Assembly (NCBI RefSeq): GCF_028502605.1
Contig: NW_026611593.1
Span: 1,178,001-1,242,000 of the forward strand
DNA: 64,000 bases
Source of the DNA: Trichoderma breve
Taxonomy: Eukaryota; Ascomycota; Sordariomycetes; Hypocreales; Hypocreaceae
Direction of reading: 5' to 3'
A program made the translations under genes and the position numbers. The notes under the pieces were generated by a model that did no database searches, had not been told where the DNA came from, and saw only the letters and a program-made list of their open reading frames with translations. Position 1 is the first letter of the stretch. Each line of letters starts with the position of its first letter. Positions 22,755-34,053 of this stretch are shown here, one piece after another.

Positions 22755-23832
22755 ATGTCGGCTCCCCATCTCAGTAAAGAAGCTCTCTCCACATGGGAAG
22801 TCAATGCCGAATTCTGGAACTCTGGCGTCGGCGAGCACGGCAATAAATACTGGAAACAGCTTCAAGAACCGTCTCTCCAGCGCCTCCTTGCCCCCAGCTT
22901 CAGCAAGCAGGGCTGCACGGCTTTGGAGTTGGCTACTGGCAATGGTCTTTGTGCTCGCTGGCTCGCGGACAACGGCGCTGCTAGCATCATCGCCACAGAT
23001 GGCACTTTCGGCATGCTAGAGCAGGCTAAGAAGTACGAGAATGCGGATCGAGATGGCAAAATATCTTTTAGCAAGCTGGACGTGACCGATGCGAACGACT
23101 TTGAGCCCCTCGTGGAAAAAGCTGCCGAGGTGATACTCTAAAGTCATTTGTTTTGTTTCTCGTTCTGGCAATATTTATGCATTGGCTAACCGCCATAATT
23201 ATGTCTAAAGATTGGCGGTTTCGATATTGTCCTCATGAACATGGCGATCATGGACGTCGCCACTCTTGATCCTCTCGCAGACGCGCTTCCGAAACTACTC
23301 AGGAAGGACGGCGTGTAAGTCACCGCCATGCCCATCTAGTTCTTCCTATTCTGAAAAGAGCAAACTCGGTCCTAACATTTACTCTACAATTCAGTTTCGT
23401 AGCCACCATCCTCCACCCAGTCTTCTTCACATCCACCTATTCCCGCAACATCGAAATCACATTCGACCCCTTGACCGGCGAGCAACACATCATCCGTAGC
23501 AAAGTTATCAAGGAATACCTCCACGTCAAGCCATCTAAAGGCGTTTTCATTGTGGGACAGCCTACAAAACAGGTGAGCTGGAGCTTGTGGCAAATAACCA
23601 CCTACTGTCGACTTAAGTGAGAGTGTAAGTGGCTGACAGAAAGTAATAGTATTACTTCCACCGCCCTCTCCATGAACTATTCGCCGTCTTCTTCAAGAGA
23701 GGCCTGGCATTGGATGCACTTGAAGAGCCTAGTTTTACCGAAGAAGATGCTGTCCCGGAGAGAGTGGAGGCTTCATGCAACTTTCCACAACTGCCGGCTA
23801 TCCTGTCATTCCGATTTAAAAGATCAGCTTAG
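22755..23832 (+). CDS. class I SAM-dependent methyltransferase
   Basis: Four exons (22755-23129, 23211-23314, 23395-23572, 23650-23832) give 279 aa in frame. Motif I is ALELATGNGLCARWLA (about residues 57-72), followed by IIATDGTFGMLEQAKK and the post-II FDIVLMNMAIMD. KLLRKDGVFVATILHP corresponds to the strand after the substrate pocket. The acceptor is unknown; it may be a small molecule or natural product. The nearest neighbours, a C2H2 protein and a regulator-like gene, do not define a pathway. Length and motif order suit a complete single-domain enzyme. Confidence 0.8.
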
Positions 23833-24050
23833 GTTCATGTGGCGGGCTCAGAACCTTCACATCTTATCAAGACTGTGGGTAAGTAGAATAGATCTGAAGA
23901 AGTGAATCAAGCTGTAAGACTTAATGCACGCATGTACAGCAGAAAATGATTGATATGGAGAAATATCTATTAAAAGAAGAAGATTTTGTCTGCAAAATAG
24001 TCCGACCCAAAAATGATAAGCGCATTGTCAGTCATAATAAAATCGCCTAC

Positions 24051-24878
24051 TTATAATAATCTCTCAATCCTTTCCGTTCTTTGATCTGGATATGCCCCAG
24101 GAACTATGTTCGGTACCCTATCCGGGTTTGTTGCTGTCCGAATAAACGCTTCCAAATAACCTGCCCTCTCAAAATTAAGATTCGGTGTATCGCTCTGCAA
24201 CATCAGAAACTGGAGCGCGCAAGGTAATTCTCGTCGTAAAGTCCCTTCTCCATCCATGTCTATACTTCTAGGTCGTGATTCCAGGCGCTGAAGCTCCAAC
24301 ACCATCTTTTCTCCGTTCCACAAATGCGACTCTGCGGCGTCTGTATTCCCGTTCATGATTTCAAAGATGACAAAGAATAAGGAGCATAGAATGGCTGGTC
24401 GTAGGCTCTCTTGAGAAGTGCTTGTCTCTCTTATGAACTGAAGAGCACGGCCGTAATGCCACAAGGCTTTCTCATAATGATTGCATCCCACACCAACTGC
24501 TGACTGGGCATATATGAGGGTGAGGACAGCGAGATTAGCGGATTGAACGGCGACGTCGTTTTGTATTAGCATTGGGACGTTTTCTTGCCAAAACCGGGCA
24601 TCGAAAACCGTGTTGCCTTGGAGATGCTGGTCTGAGTTGAGTGAGTTGAGATTTGCGTGCGGTTCTCTGTCTCTCGCTGGGCTTCTGGCATCAGAAAAGA
24701 GTAGTCCCAGCCCTTGATTCGCCGGACAATGAGGATTGTTTGTATTCATGGTCGGATGAGAAGAGGAACTGCTTTCCATCTTATCCGATATTGTCACTGT
24801 ATCCAATGGCTTCCTGATACAATAGGTGCAGCGGCAGATGTCTCCAGAGGAAGAAGAAATTGAGGATTTGTCAGACAA
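24051..24878 (-). CDS. shortened fungal transcription-factor-like protein
   Basis: Single frame of 275 aa. The C-terminal two thirds resemble the last part of Zn2Cys6 regulators: FDARFWQENVPMLIQNDVAVQSANLAVLTLIYAQ followed by the helical repeat HYEKALWHYGRALQFIRE and LRPAILCSLFFVIFEIMNGN. The N-terminus is Ser-rich with CRCTYC, which is not a complete zinc cluster. It is roughly half the length of full regulators, so it is either truncated or a stand-alone fragment. A missed downstream exon cannot be excluded, since the frame ends abruptly after RTERIERLL. Confidence 0.55.
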   Translation of the reverse strand: MSDKSSISSSSGDICRCTYCIRKPLDTVTISDKMESSSSSHPTMNTNNPHCPANQGLGLLFSDARSPARDREPHANLNSLNSDQHLQGNTVFDARFWQENVPMLIQNDVAVQSANLAVLTLIYAQSAVGVGCNHYEKALWHYGRALQFIRETSTSQESLRPAILCSLFFVIFEIMNGNTDAAESHLWNGEKMVLELQRLESRPRSIDMDGEGTLRRELPCALQFLMLQSDTPNLNFERAGYLEAFIRTATNPDRVPNIVPGAYPDQRTERIERLL

Positions 24879-26393
24879 AGGTTTGTACTGTATCTTTGCT
24901 CAATCTTTCGTCATGTTTGCTTCGGTAATCGGCGTTGGGGAGAAAAAAAATAGAAGGAGAAGGAGAAATAGACGAAGCCAGCTGAACTCAGATAGACGGT
25001 AATTGAGATGCACGTGGAATGTCTCACATACTTCGCGTTCCGGAAATTACTCCTCAAGGGAGAGTTGATGCCAAGACGTCAGGCTTAAAGGTACTACCAA
25101 GATCTGTTGAGATGCGTCAAGGGACCTGTGAGATGTAGTAATGTCCTGGGTATTACAAACTGATGGATACTCAGCATATCATCCAATTGGGCGCATGTCC
25201 TACATTACAAATTGAATCTAAAGTAAAGTATAGACAATAGTTCTATTTTGCTTTATTTATTACCTTACGAATTATGAATCGTGGACGGCGTTTGTGTCTA
25301 TTACTATTGCATGTGTCAAAGCCTGCTGCTACTAATAAATATTCTGGGGTAATACCGCCGTGGTTGTACATGCATGAGGTAAGAGGTATACGTTCCAAGC
25401 AGCCTCTCATGTAATCGGCACTGTAGAATCTCAAACATGATATGGGGCCATTTGTTGAATTTGCGTATTACTACCTGTACCCCGAGTTGGAGTACTGAGC
25501 TGCTACGAACAAATCACGTAGACCGACATGGGTAACTTTTTGCGATTCTTAGTACCTGTAACTCAGAATTCTTTCTACATCTCAATGCCAGCATCTTCCG
25601 CAAGAACATAAAGGGGGAAATAAGAGGAAACAAACAGGTAAATATAATAAAAACTAACGGCAAACCAATGTCAAGTAATATGGAATACGTGAATGGGCGA
25701 GCTTGCATGTGATGATCAAATTCATCAGAGCGAAAGCCGCCGTTTGCCGCCTGAGACTTACATCACACAACTCGCCACAATTTGCGAAAAGCAAAAGAGA
25801 AAAGTCAAAGTGAAAGAAGAATAAGAAATAGAAAGAGAAAAACAGGATAAAGTCATGTATCCTGTCATATTTTCCCCCCAAGTTTCTCATAAGGCACAGA
25901 ATTACAACAACTGAGTTTCCTGTACCTTGACTAACAAAGCCTCTCCCGCGCCGTTGCCGATTCTGGCTCGCCGGTTCGGACCCTGAAAAGGCGGGGTATC
26001 TGCAGCAGTTTTCATACCTAAGGTAGTTGGACGTTGGATCTCAAGTCTACGTAAATTGAGGCGCCATCAGTTGACATGAGACTCTTCTGTTTATAGAATA
26101 TAGACTTTTACTACTTTTTTCATTATTTGTCATGTTTTTTTGTAGTACAAGCACTTAGTTAGTGGTGATATGAGGCATTGCCTTGCTTACATGACCCAGG
26201 TCAAGATGGGGACAAAAGAGACTAAGAGAGTTAGCATGGTCGTTCGCCGATGACTCTAAACACCTTGCTACATACGGCAACGAAACTATCCTCTGTCGAT
26301 ATTACCTGCGATCTTACAGCCTTGGAGTATTGCAGTATTACACAAGCAAAAAGACAAACCTTAGTAGTGTTCCAGAAACTCCAGCCGCCCATC
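24879..26393. other. non-coding, low-complexity stretch at the accessory/core boundary
   Basis: About 1.5 kb without a supported gene. It contains a purine-rich run near 24940-24975 and an A/G-rich stretch near 25790-25850. Short minus-strand open frames (25243-25890) are hydrophobic or low complexity without motifs. Codon use becomes strongly C-ending at 26394, where the core genes begin. Confidence 0.45.
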
Positions 26394-27560
26394 ATGTCAT
26401 CCTCAGCCTCGGCCTCATCCCTCCCATCCTCTTCCTCCCCCACCATCATCCTCACCAATCCCACCCCTCAAGAACGCACCCGAACCTGGCTCTACAACCA
26501 GACCGAATGGGGCAACAGCCTCACCGTCCCGGACTATCTCGAGCGCGAAGAGTATCTTCTCTCCATCCCTCTCGCCCGCAACGGCGGCATCACCAACTGG
26601 ATCCTCACAGACGACGCCGCCGCCCCGGTCAACGGTGAGCGTCCCGTCCTGGCCGCCTGCGAAACCCTGCGCAAGCGAGCCCTCGTGAGAAACCGCGATG
26701 GCAGCGTCCAAGATGTATTCGCCTACGGCATCGCCAGCGTCTTCACTCACAAGGAGTTCCGTGGCCGGGGGTATGCCGGCAAGATGATTGAGCTGCTGCG
26801 CGGATACATGGCGGCTCAGCAGCGGGAAATTGGCGAGCCGGCGTTTTCAGTCCTGTTTTCTGACATTGGGAGAGTATTCTATGCGAAGCACGGGTGGCTG
26901 CCCCTGGAAAACACCCAGATCGAGTTCCGCGTCAGACAAACTGCTGCAGAGCTTGATACGTCGTCTGTTACCCTTATTCAAGAAGAGCATCTGACTGAAT
27001 TGGCTGAGCGAGACGAAGCTCTCATCCGCAAGGAAATAGCCAAGCCCAACGCCGTCGATGCCTCCAAGTTCCGTGTTGCCGTCATCCCAGACATCGATGC
27101 CCTTCAATGGCATTTTTACCGCGAGGCATTCATCTGCAACGCCGCCTTTGGCCGCAAGCCCACCGTCCACGGCGCCCTCTACACCTCTCCCTCAACCGGC
27201 TCCCGAGTATGGGGTCTTTTCGAGCGGAATCACTACGGCGGTCCAGATCAACCAGAGAAGAACCTCTTGAGCTTCCTCAGATTCGTCATTGAGGACGAGA
27301 GCATCTCAGACGAGGAGCTATCCACAGCTGTTGTAGGAATCTTCCGCGCTGCAGAGAAGGAAGCCAAGGATTGGGCCTGCTCAAAGGTTGAGATCTGGAA
27401 TCCCCTCGAAAGAGTAAGGAAGGCTGCTGAGGCTGCCACCGAATTCCAGACTACGTTTGTCGTTAGACAAGACAAGAACCTAGCCAGTTTGAATTGGTTC
27501 GGCGAGGGCGCTACCGAAGACATAGACTGGGTTGTCAATGAGAGATTCGAGTGGTGCTAG
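26394..27560 (+). CDS. LYC1-type GNAT acetyltransferase
   Basis: Intronless, 388 aa from the ATG at 26394; the upstream 48 codons are open but unlike the family. It resembles the fungal LYC1 group (lysine N6-acetyltransferase of yeasts): TWLYNQTEWGNSLTVPDYLEREEYLL at the N-terminus, then a GNAT core with VFTHKEFRGRGYAGKMIELL (acetyl-CoA site R-x-x-G-x-A) and FSDIGRVFYAKHGW. The C-terminal half ends with a TEDIDWVVNERFEWC tail typical of the group. It probably acetylates free lysine or a related amine in the cytosol. The Ser/Ala-rich first 17 residues are low complexity. Confidence 0.7.
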   Translation: MSSSASASSLPSSSSPTIILTNPTPQERTRTWLYNQTEWGNSLTVPDYLEREEYLLSIPLARNGGITNWILTDDAAAPVNGERPVLAACETLRKRALVRNRDGSVQDVFAYGIASVFTHKEFRGRGYAGKMIELLRGYMAAQQREIGEPAFSVLFSDIGRVFYAKHGWLPLENTQIEFRVRQTAAELDTSSVTLIQEEHLTELAERDEALIRKEIAKPNAVDASKFRVAVIPDIDALQWHFYREAFICNAAFGRKPTVHGALYTSPSTGSRVWGLFERNHYGGPDQPEKNLLSFLRFVIEDESISDEELSTAVVGIFRAAEKEAKDWACSKVEIWNPLERVRKAAEAATEFQTTFVVRQDKNLASLNWFGEGATEDIDWVVNERFEWC

Positions 27561-27774
27561 TAGGATAAAACTGAACATAGATGTACAAGATACATAGAGT
27601 CACTGGAAAAAAACAAGCGAACAAGAAAATCAAGATCATTAACGTCATTTAATAAATTTATCCCTCTGTAGTCCCCTTGTGAATATCAAACCGTTTAGCA
27701 AATCACAAGTGGGAGACATAAAACCACTTTTTACACAAATAACTCCTTCTATGCACCATTTCTTTACCAAAGAT

Positions 27775-29511
27775 TTAGTAGCTTCTACCAAACATGGTCC
27801 AGAACTGAGCCTTGCGCTGGCACTCAGGGCTAAGACAATCCGTCTCGCCGGCAACAACACCCTCAGGCTGCTCGAAAGGAATACACAAACTCTTCATGCC
27901 CATGGAGGGGAGCTTCTGGCTCTCGGGGACGTCAGGCTGGGTGTCCTCACGAGTGGTCAGCTCCTTGATGCGGTCCTCGCACTTGCCATCGCCACAGAAG
28001 GGAATCAGGACAACGTTCTTGTCATCCAGAGCGGGAAGGACATCCTCCCACTTGGTAATCTGCAGGCGGTGCTCACGGAACGACTTTTCGGCCTTGGCAT
28101 ACATATCCGACTGAATAGTCTCCAGGAGCTCAGGAACCTTGGTAGCGACATCGGCAATGGGGATGGTACCCTTCTCGCCGGTATCACGTCGGGCCCAGCT
28201 GACAACCTCCTTGGCAGCATCCTTGGGGCCAAACTCAATTCGCAGAGGAACACCCTTGAGCTCCCAGTCGTTGAACTTCCAGGCAGGAGTGTAACCCTCT
28301 CTCCAATCAGACTCAGCACGGACACCAGCCTTCTTCAGGGTATCCCGGATGCCATCCAGCTGCTCTTCGTGCTTCTTCCTGTCCTCGGGGGTAGTGCTCT
28401 TGTTGATACCAACGGGGATCAGGATGGTCTGAGTCTTGGCAATTCGGGGAGGAAGGACAAGACCCTTGTCGTCACCGTGCACCATGATCATGACACCAAT
28501 GACACGGGTGGACAGACCCCAAGAGTTCTGCCAGACGTGGATGTGAGAGCCCTTGTTGGCAGGGTCTTCAACAGTGATGTCGAACATTTTGCTGAAGTTC
28601 TGGCCCAAGCAGTGGGACGTGGCACCCTGGATACCACGGCCATTGGAAGGAATGTAGCCCTCGACGGTGGTTGTGTAGTAACCACCGGCGAACTTCTCGT
28701 TCTCAGTCTTGCGACCTCGAACAACGGGAACAGCCAGAAGCTGCTCATAGACACCAGCGTACAGCTCCAGAATCTCCAAAACCTCCTTTCCGGCAAGCTC
28801 CTCGGTCAGGTGGGCAGTGTGGCCCTCCTGCCAGAGGAATTCTCTTGTTCGGAGGAAAGGGGTGGTCTGCTTAGCCTCCCATCGAACAACCGAGTTCCAC
28901 TGGTTCAGTCGAAGGGGAAGGTCTCGGTGGCTGCGAATCCACTTGGCGTAGTAAGGGTACATGACAGCCTCAGACGTGGGACGAATCGCGACGGGAACTT
29001 CGAGATCCTTGTCACCGCTGTATAGGGGTTAGTCAATGATTGTGTCAGGAACGAATATCCAGGTAATGAATACGTACGCCTTGGTCACCCAAGCCAATTC
29101 AGGAGCAAAGCCCTCGACGTGGTCCTTCTCCTTCTCCAGGGACTTGGAGGAGAGGAACATGGGGAAGCTGGTCTCCTCGACGCCCATCAGCTCAATGCGG
29201 TCCTGGAACCACTTTCGGATGACGTTCCAGATGTGCATTGACAGAGGGCGCAGGACGAAGAAACCAGAGATTTCCTGGTAGTATTCGACCATCTCGCCCT
29301 TGAGAACGACCTCCTGGTACCATGCTGGGAAGTTCTCTGCCTTGGTGACGGTGATTCCAATGATGTCGTCGGTCTTCTTTCCGCCCACGACGGGGAGAGC
29401 AGCCTGCTTAGCGGCCTTTGCAGCCTTGTCGGCAGCCATCTTGGCCTGCTTCTCGGCCTTCTTGAGGGCGCTCTTGGAGGGCTCCTTGGGGGGTTCGGCG
29501 GCGTTCTCCAT
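27775..29511 (-). CDS. cytosolic prolyl-tRNA synthetase
   Basis: Charges tRNA-Pro with proline; class II, eukaryote/archaeal type. Two exons, 29511-29078 and 29017-27775, give 558 aa. The N-terminal 40 residues are Lys/Ala-rich. Motif 1 region is RPTSEAVMYPYYAKWIRSHR, motif 2 is FLRTREFLWQEGHTAH, and motif 3 region is GVPLRIEFGPKD. The zinc-binding-like C-terminal domain carries CGDGKC and the protein ends in AQFWTMFGRSY, the expected terminus for this enzyme. It has no added editing or GluRS domain. It is divergent from CCT1 with a 645-bp shared promoter. Confidence 0.95.
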
Positions 29512-30155
29512 GGTGTAACTGTTGTTTCTGATAAATGTCAGAAGAGGCTCGAGATGAGAGGGATCGCTGTAACTGTAGAGTCTGTTGAATATCGATATTG
29601 AAAGTGTCAATACATACCTTTTATCGCACTACAAAGAGCTTGCCTTCAATACAACAAACGACACGTCGGAATCCTGAGTCACTGTGCAGTGCAAGATGCG
29701 CAACGAGAGGGAGTCAGTCGGCCGAAAAAAGAGAGTCACGAGAGGCTCAATTCCAGGCCTTTGCTCTGCCCCGCTATCAGTTTGTCCCTCCTCAGAAAGG
29801 AGGGGCAGCACAGGACAAATTTCACGTCCACGGTCCCCTGAGCGCCACCCAATCAGGGCTTGCAGCGCTAGGAATTTGGGGCTTGGAGGGGCTACCAGCG
29901 CTGTTGGAGCACTATTGGAGTCTGTTTGGCAGCCCCGGAGCTGGAACAATCTGTGCTTCCGACAAAAAAGTCGAGGGGCAGCGGGACAAGTGCCGCCATT
30001 ACTGAGCTTCGCAGCTTTGGCTAGGTAAGCCAGGGTAGACAGTCAAGGCAGAAACTTGTCGAATCCTCGAGCCTCCACTCCTTTCCCTTATTCTCGATAT
30101 CCCATTCACAGCGACTGTTAGGCGGCTTGTATCATATCACAGCACTGCTTCAGCC
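29512..30155. promoter_or_regulatory. bidirectional promoter region, ProRS / CCT1
   Basis: The 644 bp between two divergent housekeeping starts contains CCAAT at 29849-29853 (plus strand) and GC-rich stretches. No gene is seen; small open frames here are artefacts. A role in both genes is inferred from position only. Confidence 0.45.
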
Positions 30156-32028
30156 ATGGCAGCACTCTTCGAGCAGCCCCGGAACGGGACCCTTTTCCTC
30201 GGTGGCCAGAAGATTTCAGGATCCGATATTCGAGACCAAAATGGTGCGTTGGGCTGCTGTCGATGACTTGGACGAGTCGGTTACTGACGGGCGCAGTTCT
30301 GGCAACACAAGCCATCGCCAACGTGGTGAAGAGCTCTTTTGGCCCCAGTGGTCTTGACAAGATGATGGTGGACGACATTGGCGTGAGTACATACACCGAC
30401 TGCCCCTCGATTGAGACGACTGGAGCCCTTTGCCCCTATTCCCGATGCGAAGCGATTAGGACATGAACCACGACAGCTTGCTTACTATCTATTGCAAACA
30501 GGACGTTACGGTAACAAACGACGGTGCTACAATCCTTACCCTCCTCGACGTCGAAGATCCCGCCGGAAAGATCTTGGTGGACCTGGCCCAGCAGCAGGAT
30601 AAGGAGGTTGGCGATGGCACAACATCAGTTGTCCTGATCGCCGCCGAGCTGCTCCGAAGGGGCAACGAGCTGATGAAGAACCGCATCCACCCCACCACCA
30701 TCATCACCGGCTACAGACTGGCCCTACGAGAGGCGATCAAGTACCTGAACGAGAACGTCAGCATCAAGGTCGACAACCTCGGCCGGGAATCACTCCTCAA
30801 CATTGCCAAGACCTCCATGTCCAGCAAGATCATTGGTGCTGATTCCGACTTCTTTGCCGATCTGGTTGTCGATGCCATTCAGGCGGTCAAGACAACCAAC
30901 AACAAGAACGAGTCCAAATATCCCGTCAAGGCCGTCAACCTGCTCAAGGCTCACGGCAAGAGCGCTCTCGAGTCAGTCCTGGTCAAGGGCTATGCCTTGA
31001 ACTGCACAGTTGCTTCTCAGGCCATGCCTACCCGTATTCAGGATGCCAAGATTGCCATCCTGGACATGAACCTGCAAAAGGAGAGAATGAAGCTCGGCGT
31101 CCAGATCACGGTCGATGACCCTCAGCAGCTGGAGGCTATCCGTGCTAGAGAATCTGGCATGATCATTGAGAGGGTAGAAATGATCCTCAAGGCTGGCGCC
31201 AACGTCATCCTTACTACCAAGGGTATCGACGACATGGTCCTGAAGATGATGGTTGAGAAGGGCGCCATGGGTGTCAGAAGATGCAAGAAGGACGACCTGA
31301 GACGAATTGCTAAGGCCACCGGCGGTACTCTCCTGAGCACACTCTCTGACCTGAACGGCGACGAGAAGTTTGACCCTTCATACCTGGGACACGCCGAGGA
31401 AGTCTTCCAGGAGCGCATCTCGGACGACGAGTGCATTCTGATCAAGGGCACCAAGGCCCATTCCTCCGCCTCCGTCATCCTGCGAGGACCCAACGAATAC
31501 TCCCTCGACGAGATTGAGCGATCAGTTCACGACTCTCTCTGCGCCGTCAAGAGGACGCTAGAAAGCGGCAGCATCGTCCCCGGCGGCGGCGCCGTCGAGA
31601 CCGCCCTGCACATCTACCTCGAGGAGTTCGCCGGCACCGTCGGATCCCGCGAGCAGCTGGCCATTGGCGAGTTCGCCCAGTCCCTGCTCGTCATCCCCAA
31701 GACGCTCGCCGTCAACGCCGCCAAGGACGCCGCAGAGCTCGTCGCCCAGCTGCGCTCCAGGCACGCCCTGTCACAGCGCGTCCAGGAGGGCGACGCCAAC
31801 GAGGACGAGAAGTCGATTGCCAAGAAGAAGAGCTACAAGAACTACGGCCTGGACCTCACCAAGGGCAAGGTCGTGGACGAGATTAAGCTCGGCGTGCTGG
31901 AGCCCACGATTAGCAAGGTTCGGCAGCTGAAGAGTGCGGTCGAGGCTTGTATCAGCATTATGCGTATCGACACGCTGATCAAACTGGATCCGGAGCAGAG
32001 CGCGGAGGATGATGGCCATGGACACTAA
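30156..32028 (+). CDS. TCP1: T-complex protein 1 subunit alpha (CCT1)
   Basis: Subunit of the eukaryotic cytosolic chaperonin TRiC/CCT, which folds actin, tubulin and WD40 proteins using ATP. Exons 30156-30243, 30297-30382 and 30502-32028 give 566 aa. Diagnostic blocks are [25 protein letters not shown], the nucleotide site [10 protein letters not shown], and [11 protein letters not shown] near the C-terminus. The start ATG gives [20 protein letters not shown], a typical alpha-subunit N-terminus. Introns cluster in the first 350 bp. It is divergent from ProRS and convergent with RIP1. Confidence 0.95.
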
Positions 32029-32547
32029 TCTTCGGGTGGGAGAGAAAATGGGTATGAAGAATAGACAAAAGAAATTTAAAATACTCAGTCTATAATATCT
32101 TTTTGGCTACAAGCCAAATTTTGTTCTTTTTGCTTCACTCTTTTAGTTTTGCTCCCTGTCTCATTCTGTGATGAAATCCTCGGTACGCCCCCACTAATAT
32201 GTTTTGAAGAGCACTTCTTCTTTTGTAAAACGTTTTTATTTATACAATGCTGCACGTCTAAGAAACAAGGAGTTTGTGTGTCCCATTCCCAGCATCATGA
32301 GACACCATTCTTCCATTTCCTCATTCCACCTCCCATCCCGCCGATAGACTTGACCGCCCAGAGAGAATCTATGTTTTTTTGTAATTCCGAGACGAATTAT
32401 GTATTTTTGTCCGGGAGCTGTCTCATCTTTCACCCATTTTAGTTCCCAAGACTCCTCCCCCCTGATACTGTTACATCGTTTGTGACAGGACAGTTTCCCC
32501 CCCTCTCTTTTGTTTCCCCCGATTCTTTATACATGGATTCGCGATTC
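32029..32547. other. non-coding gap between convergent CCT1 and RIP1
   Basis: About 520 bp of T-rich sequence expected to hold both 3' UTRs. No gene seen. Confidence 0.5.
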
Positions 32548-33484
32548 TTAACCAATGACAAGCTTGTCATCCTCGGGGAAGTCGTACTCGGGAATCTCCA
32601 GGTTGAGAGGCGCAGGGCCCTTTCGTATCCGGCCAGAGATGTCGTAGTGGGAGCCGTGGCAGGGGCAGAACCAGCCACCAAAGTCACCGGCCTCGCCAAT
32701 GGGGACACAACCCAAGTGGGTGCAGACGCCCAGCATGACCAGCCACTCGGGGCGCTTGACACGGTCCTCGTCGGACTGGGGGTCTCGGAGGGAGGCGACG
32801 TTGACTTTGTTGGCCTGGTCGATCTCGTCCTGGGTTCGGTGACGGACGAAGACGGGCTTGCCTCGCCACTTGATGATGACCTGGGGGGCAGGGGGTTAGT
32901 CAAATGCGGCTCTTTCTTTGCGAATAGAGTTCGTCGAGTATGCTCACGTTCTTGCCCTCGGGGATGGTGTTGAGGTCAACCTCGACCTTGGCCATGGCCA
33001 AAACGTCGGCAGAGGCAGACATGTTCAGGAGGAATTCTGCAGCACCCCACGTGTTAGCCTCGTGCATGAAAACGACCCAATTGCTCAATTCCAAGTCCCT
33101 CGAGCTCCAATGGCCTCGCATCAGCCAATTCCAGCTCATCCACAGCACCAATTCCCATCTTCAATCCGTTTCCCCCCCTCCCCCACACAAACAAGCAAAC
33201 CCACCTTGAACAGTGCTCTTGGCTCCAGCAGCAGTAATAGCACCCATCGTGCCAACCGCAAAGTACGAGAAGAGCTTGTTGGAGGTCTCGCTGCCCTTGG
33301 ACATGTATTTGCTAAAGTCGGGGATCTTGCTGCCCTTGGACTCGCCCTTGAAGGGGCTGGTGTAGGAAGCCGCTCCGGGAGCATCAGCCTGGCGCACGGC
33401 CGACGAGCTCAGCGCGCGCACGGCAGGCTTGGCCACGGCCGACGAGCGCAGGCACAGGCGGGAAGCGGTAGCGAGAGGCGCCAT
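32548..33484 (-). CDS. RIP1: Rieske iron-sulfur subunit of cytochrome bc1 complex
   Basis: Carries electrons from ubiquinol to cytochrome c1 in mitochondrial complex III. Exons 33484-33205, 33036-32948 and 32880-32548 give 233 aa. The N-terminus is an Arg/Ser/Ala-rich mitochondrial presequence; a transmembrane helix lies around [17 protein letters not shown]. The [2Fe-2S] ligands are in CTHLGC (Cys176, His178) and CPCHGSHYD (Cys195, His198), with Cys181 and Cys197 placed for the disulfide. The protein ends [14 protein letters not shown]. Intron 1 is 168 bp, long for this window. Confidence 0.95.
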
Positions 33485-34053
33485 GGTTGAAGGTTCGAGG
33501 GCGAAGGTCGAGGTGGTGAGAGTTGAGGTCTTTTCGCCTTGCTTGGCTCTCTCGGGCTAACAGGTGTGATGGATTGCCGAAAGTTTTGGGATCCGGTTTT
33601 TCTGGTCGTGGCCTGAGTTCTGAGGCTGCCATGGTCAGCTGCGGTGGAAATTGCGGCGCGCTGATTCGCCGGGAGCTTCGGCGTCCCGGTCTGTTCCGCC
33701 TTTGGTAAGCAATCGACTGATGTCAACAGGGACTGGAGCTATTCTAGAAGAGTATTTCGTAGTCTATAAAATTGATATCAGTAGAGATTAAAAATGCAGA
33801 TTAAACAAGATATCTTCTCTGAATTTTTGTTTATTTGACATTTCATCCTACATGTACCTACATCAATAACTCAAGCAACTAGAAAGCTAATATCGGAACG
33901 TGGTTCATTCGTGAACCGACTCCACCCCCGGCAGTCCACTGTCTATGAAACTCAATGCCGGGCATCAATACCTGGCAACACATTGATCATCGCCATCTTC
34001 CATCATGTATAACACGTAAATCCTTTCGATCCAGAAAATGCCATGCATCAGCT
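33485..34053. other. RIP1 promoter and downstream end of the DDB1-family gene
   Basis: About 570 bp. The C/T-rich sequence just upstream of the RIP1 start and AT-rich sequence after 33720 contain no gene that I can support. Confidence 0.5.

Noticed and set aside
27679..29025. 448-codon plus-strand open frame opposite the prolyl-tRNA synthetase
   Set aside because: It is fully antisense to a clear ProRS coding exon with C-ending codon bias, which creates long antisense frames. It shows no family motif.
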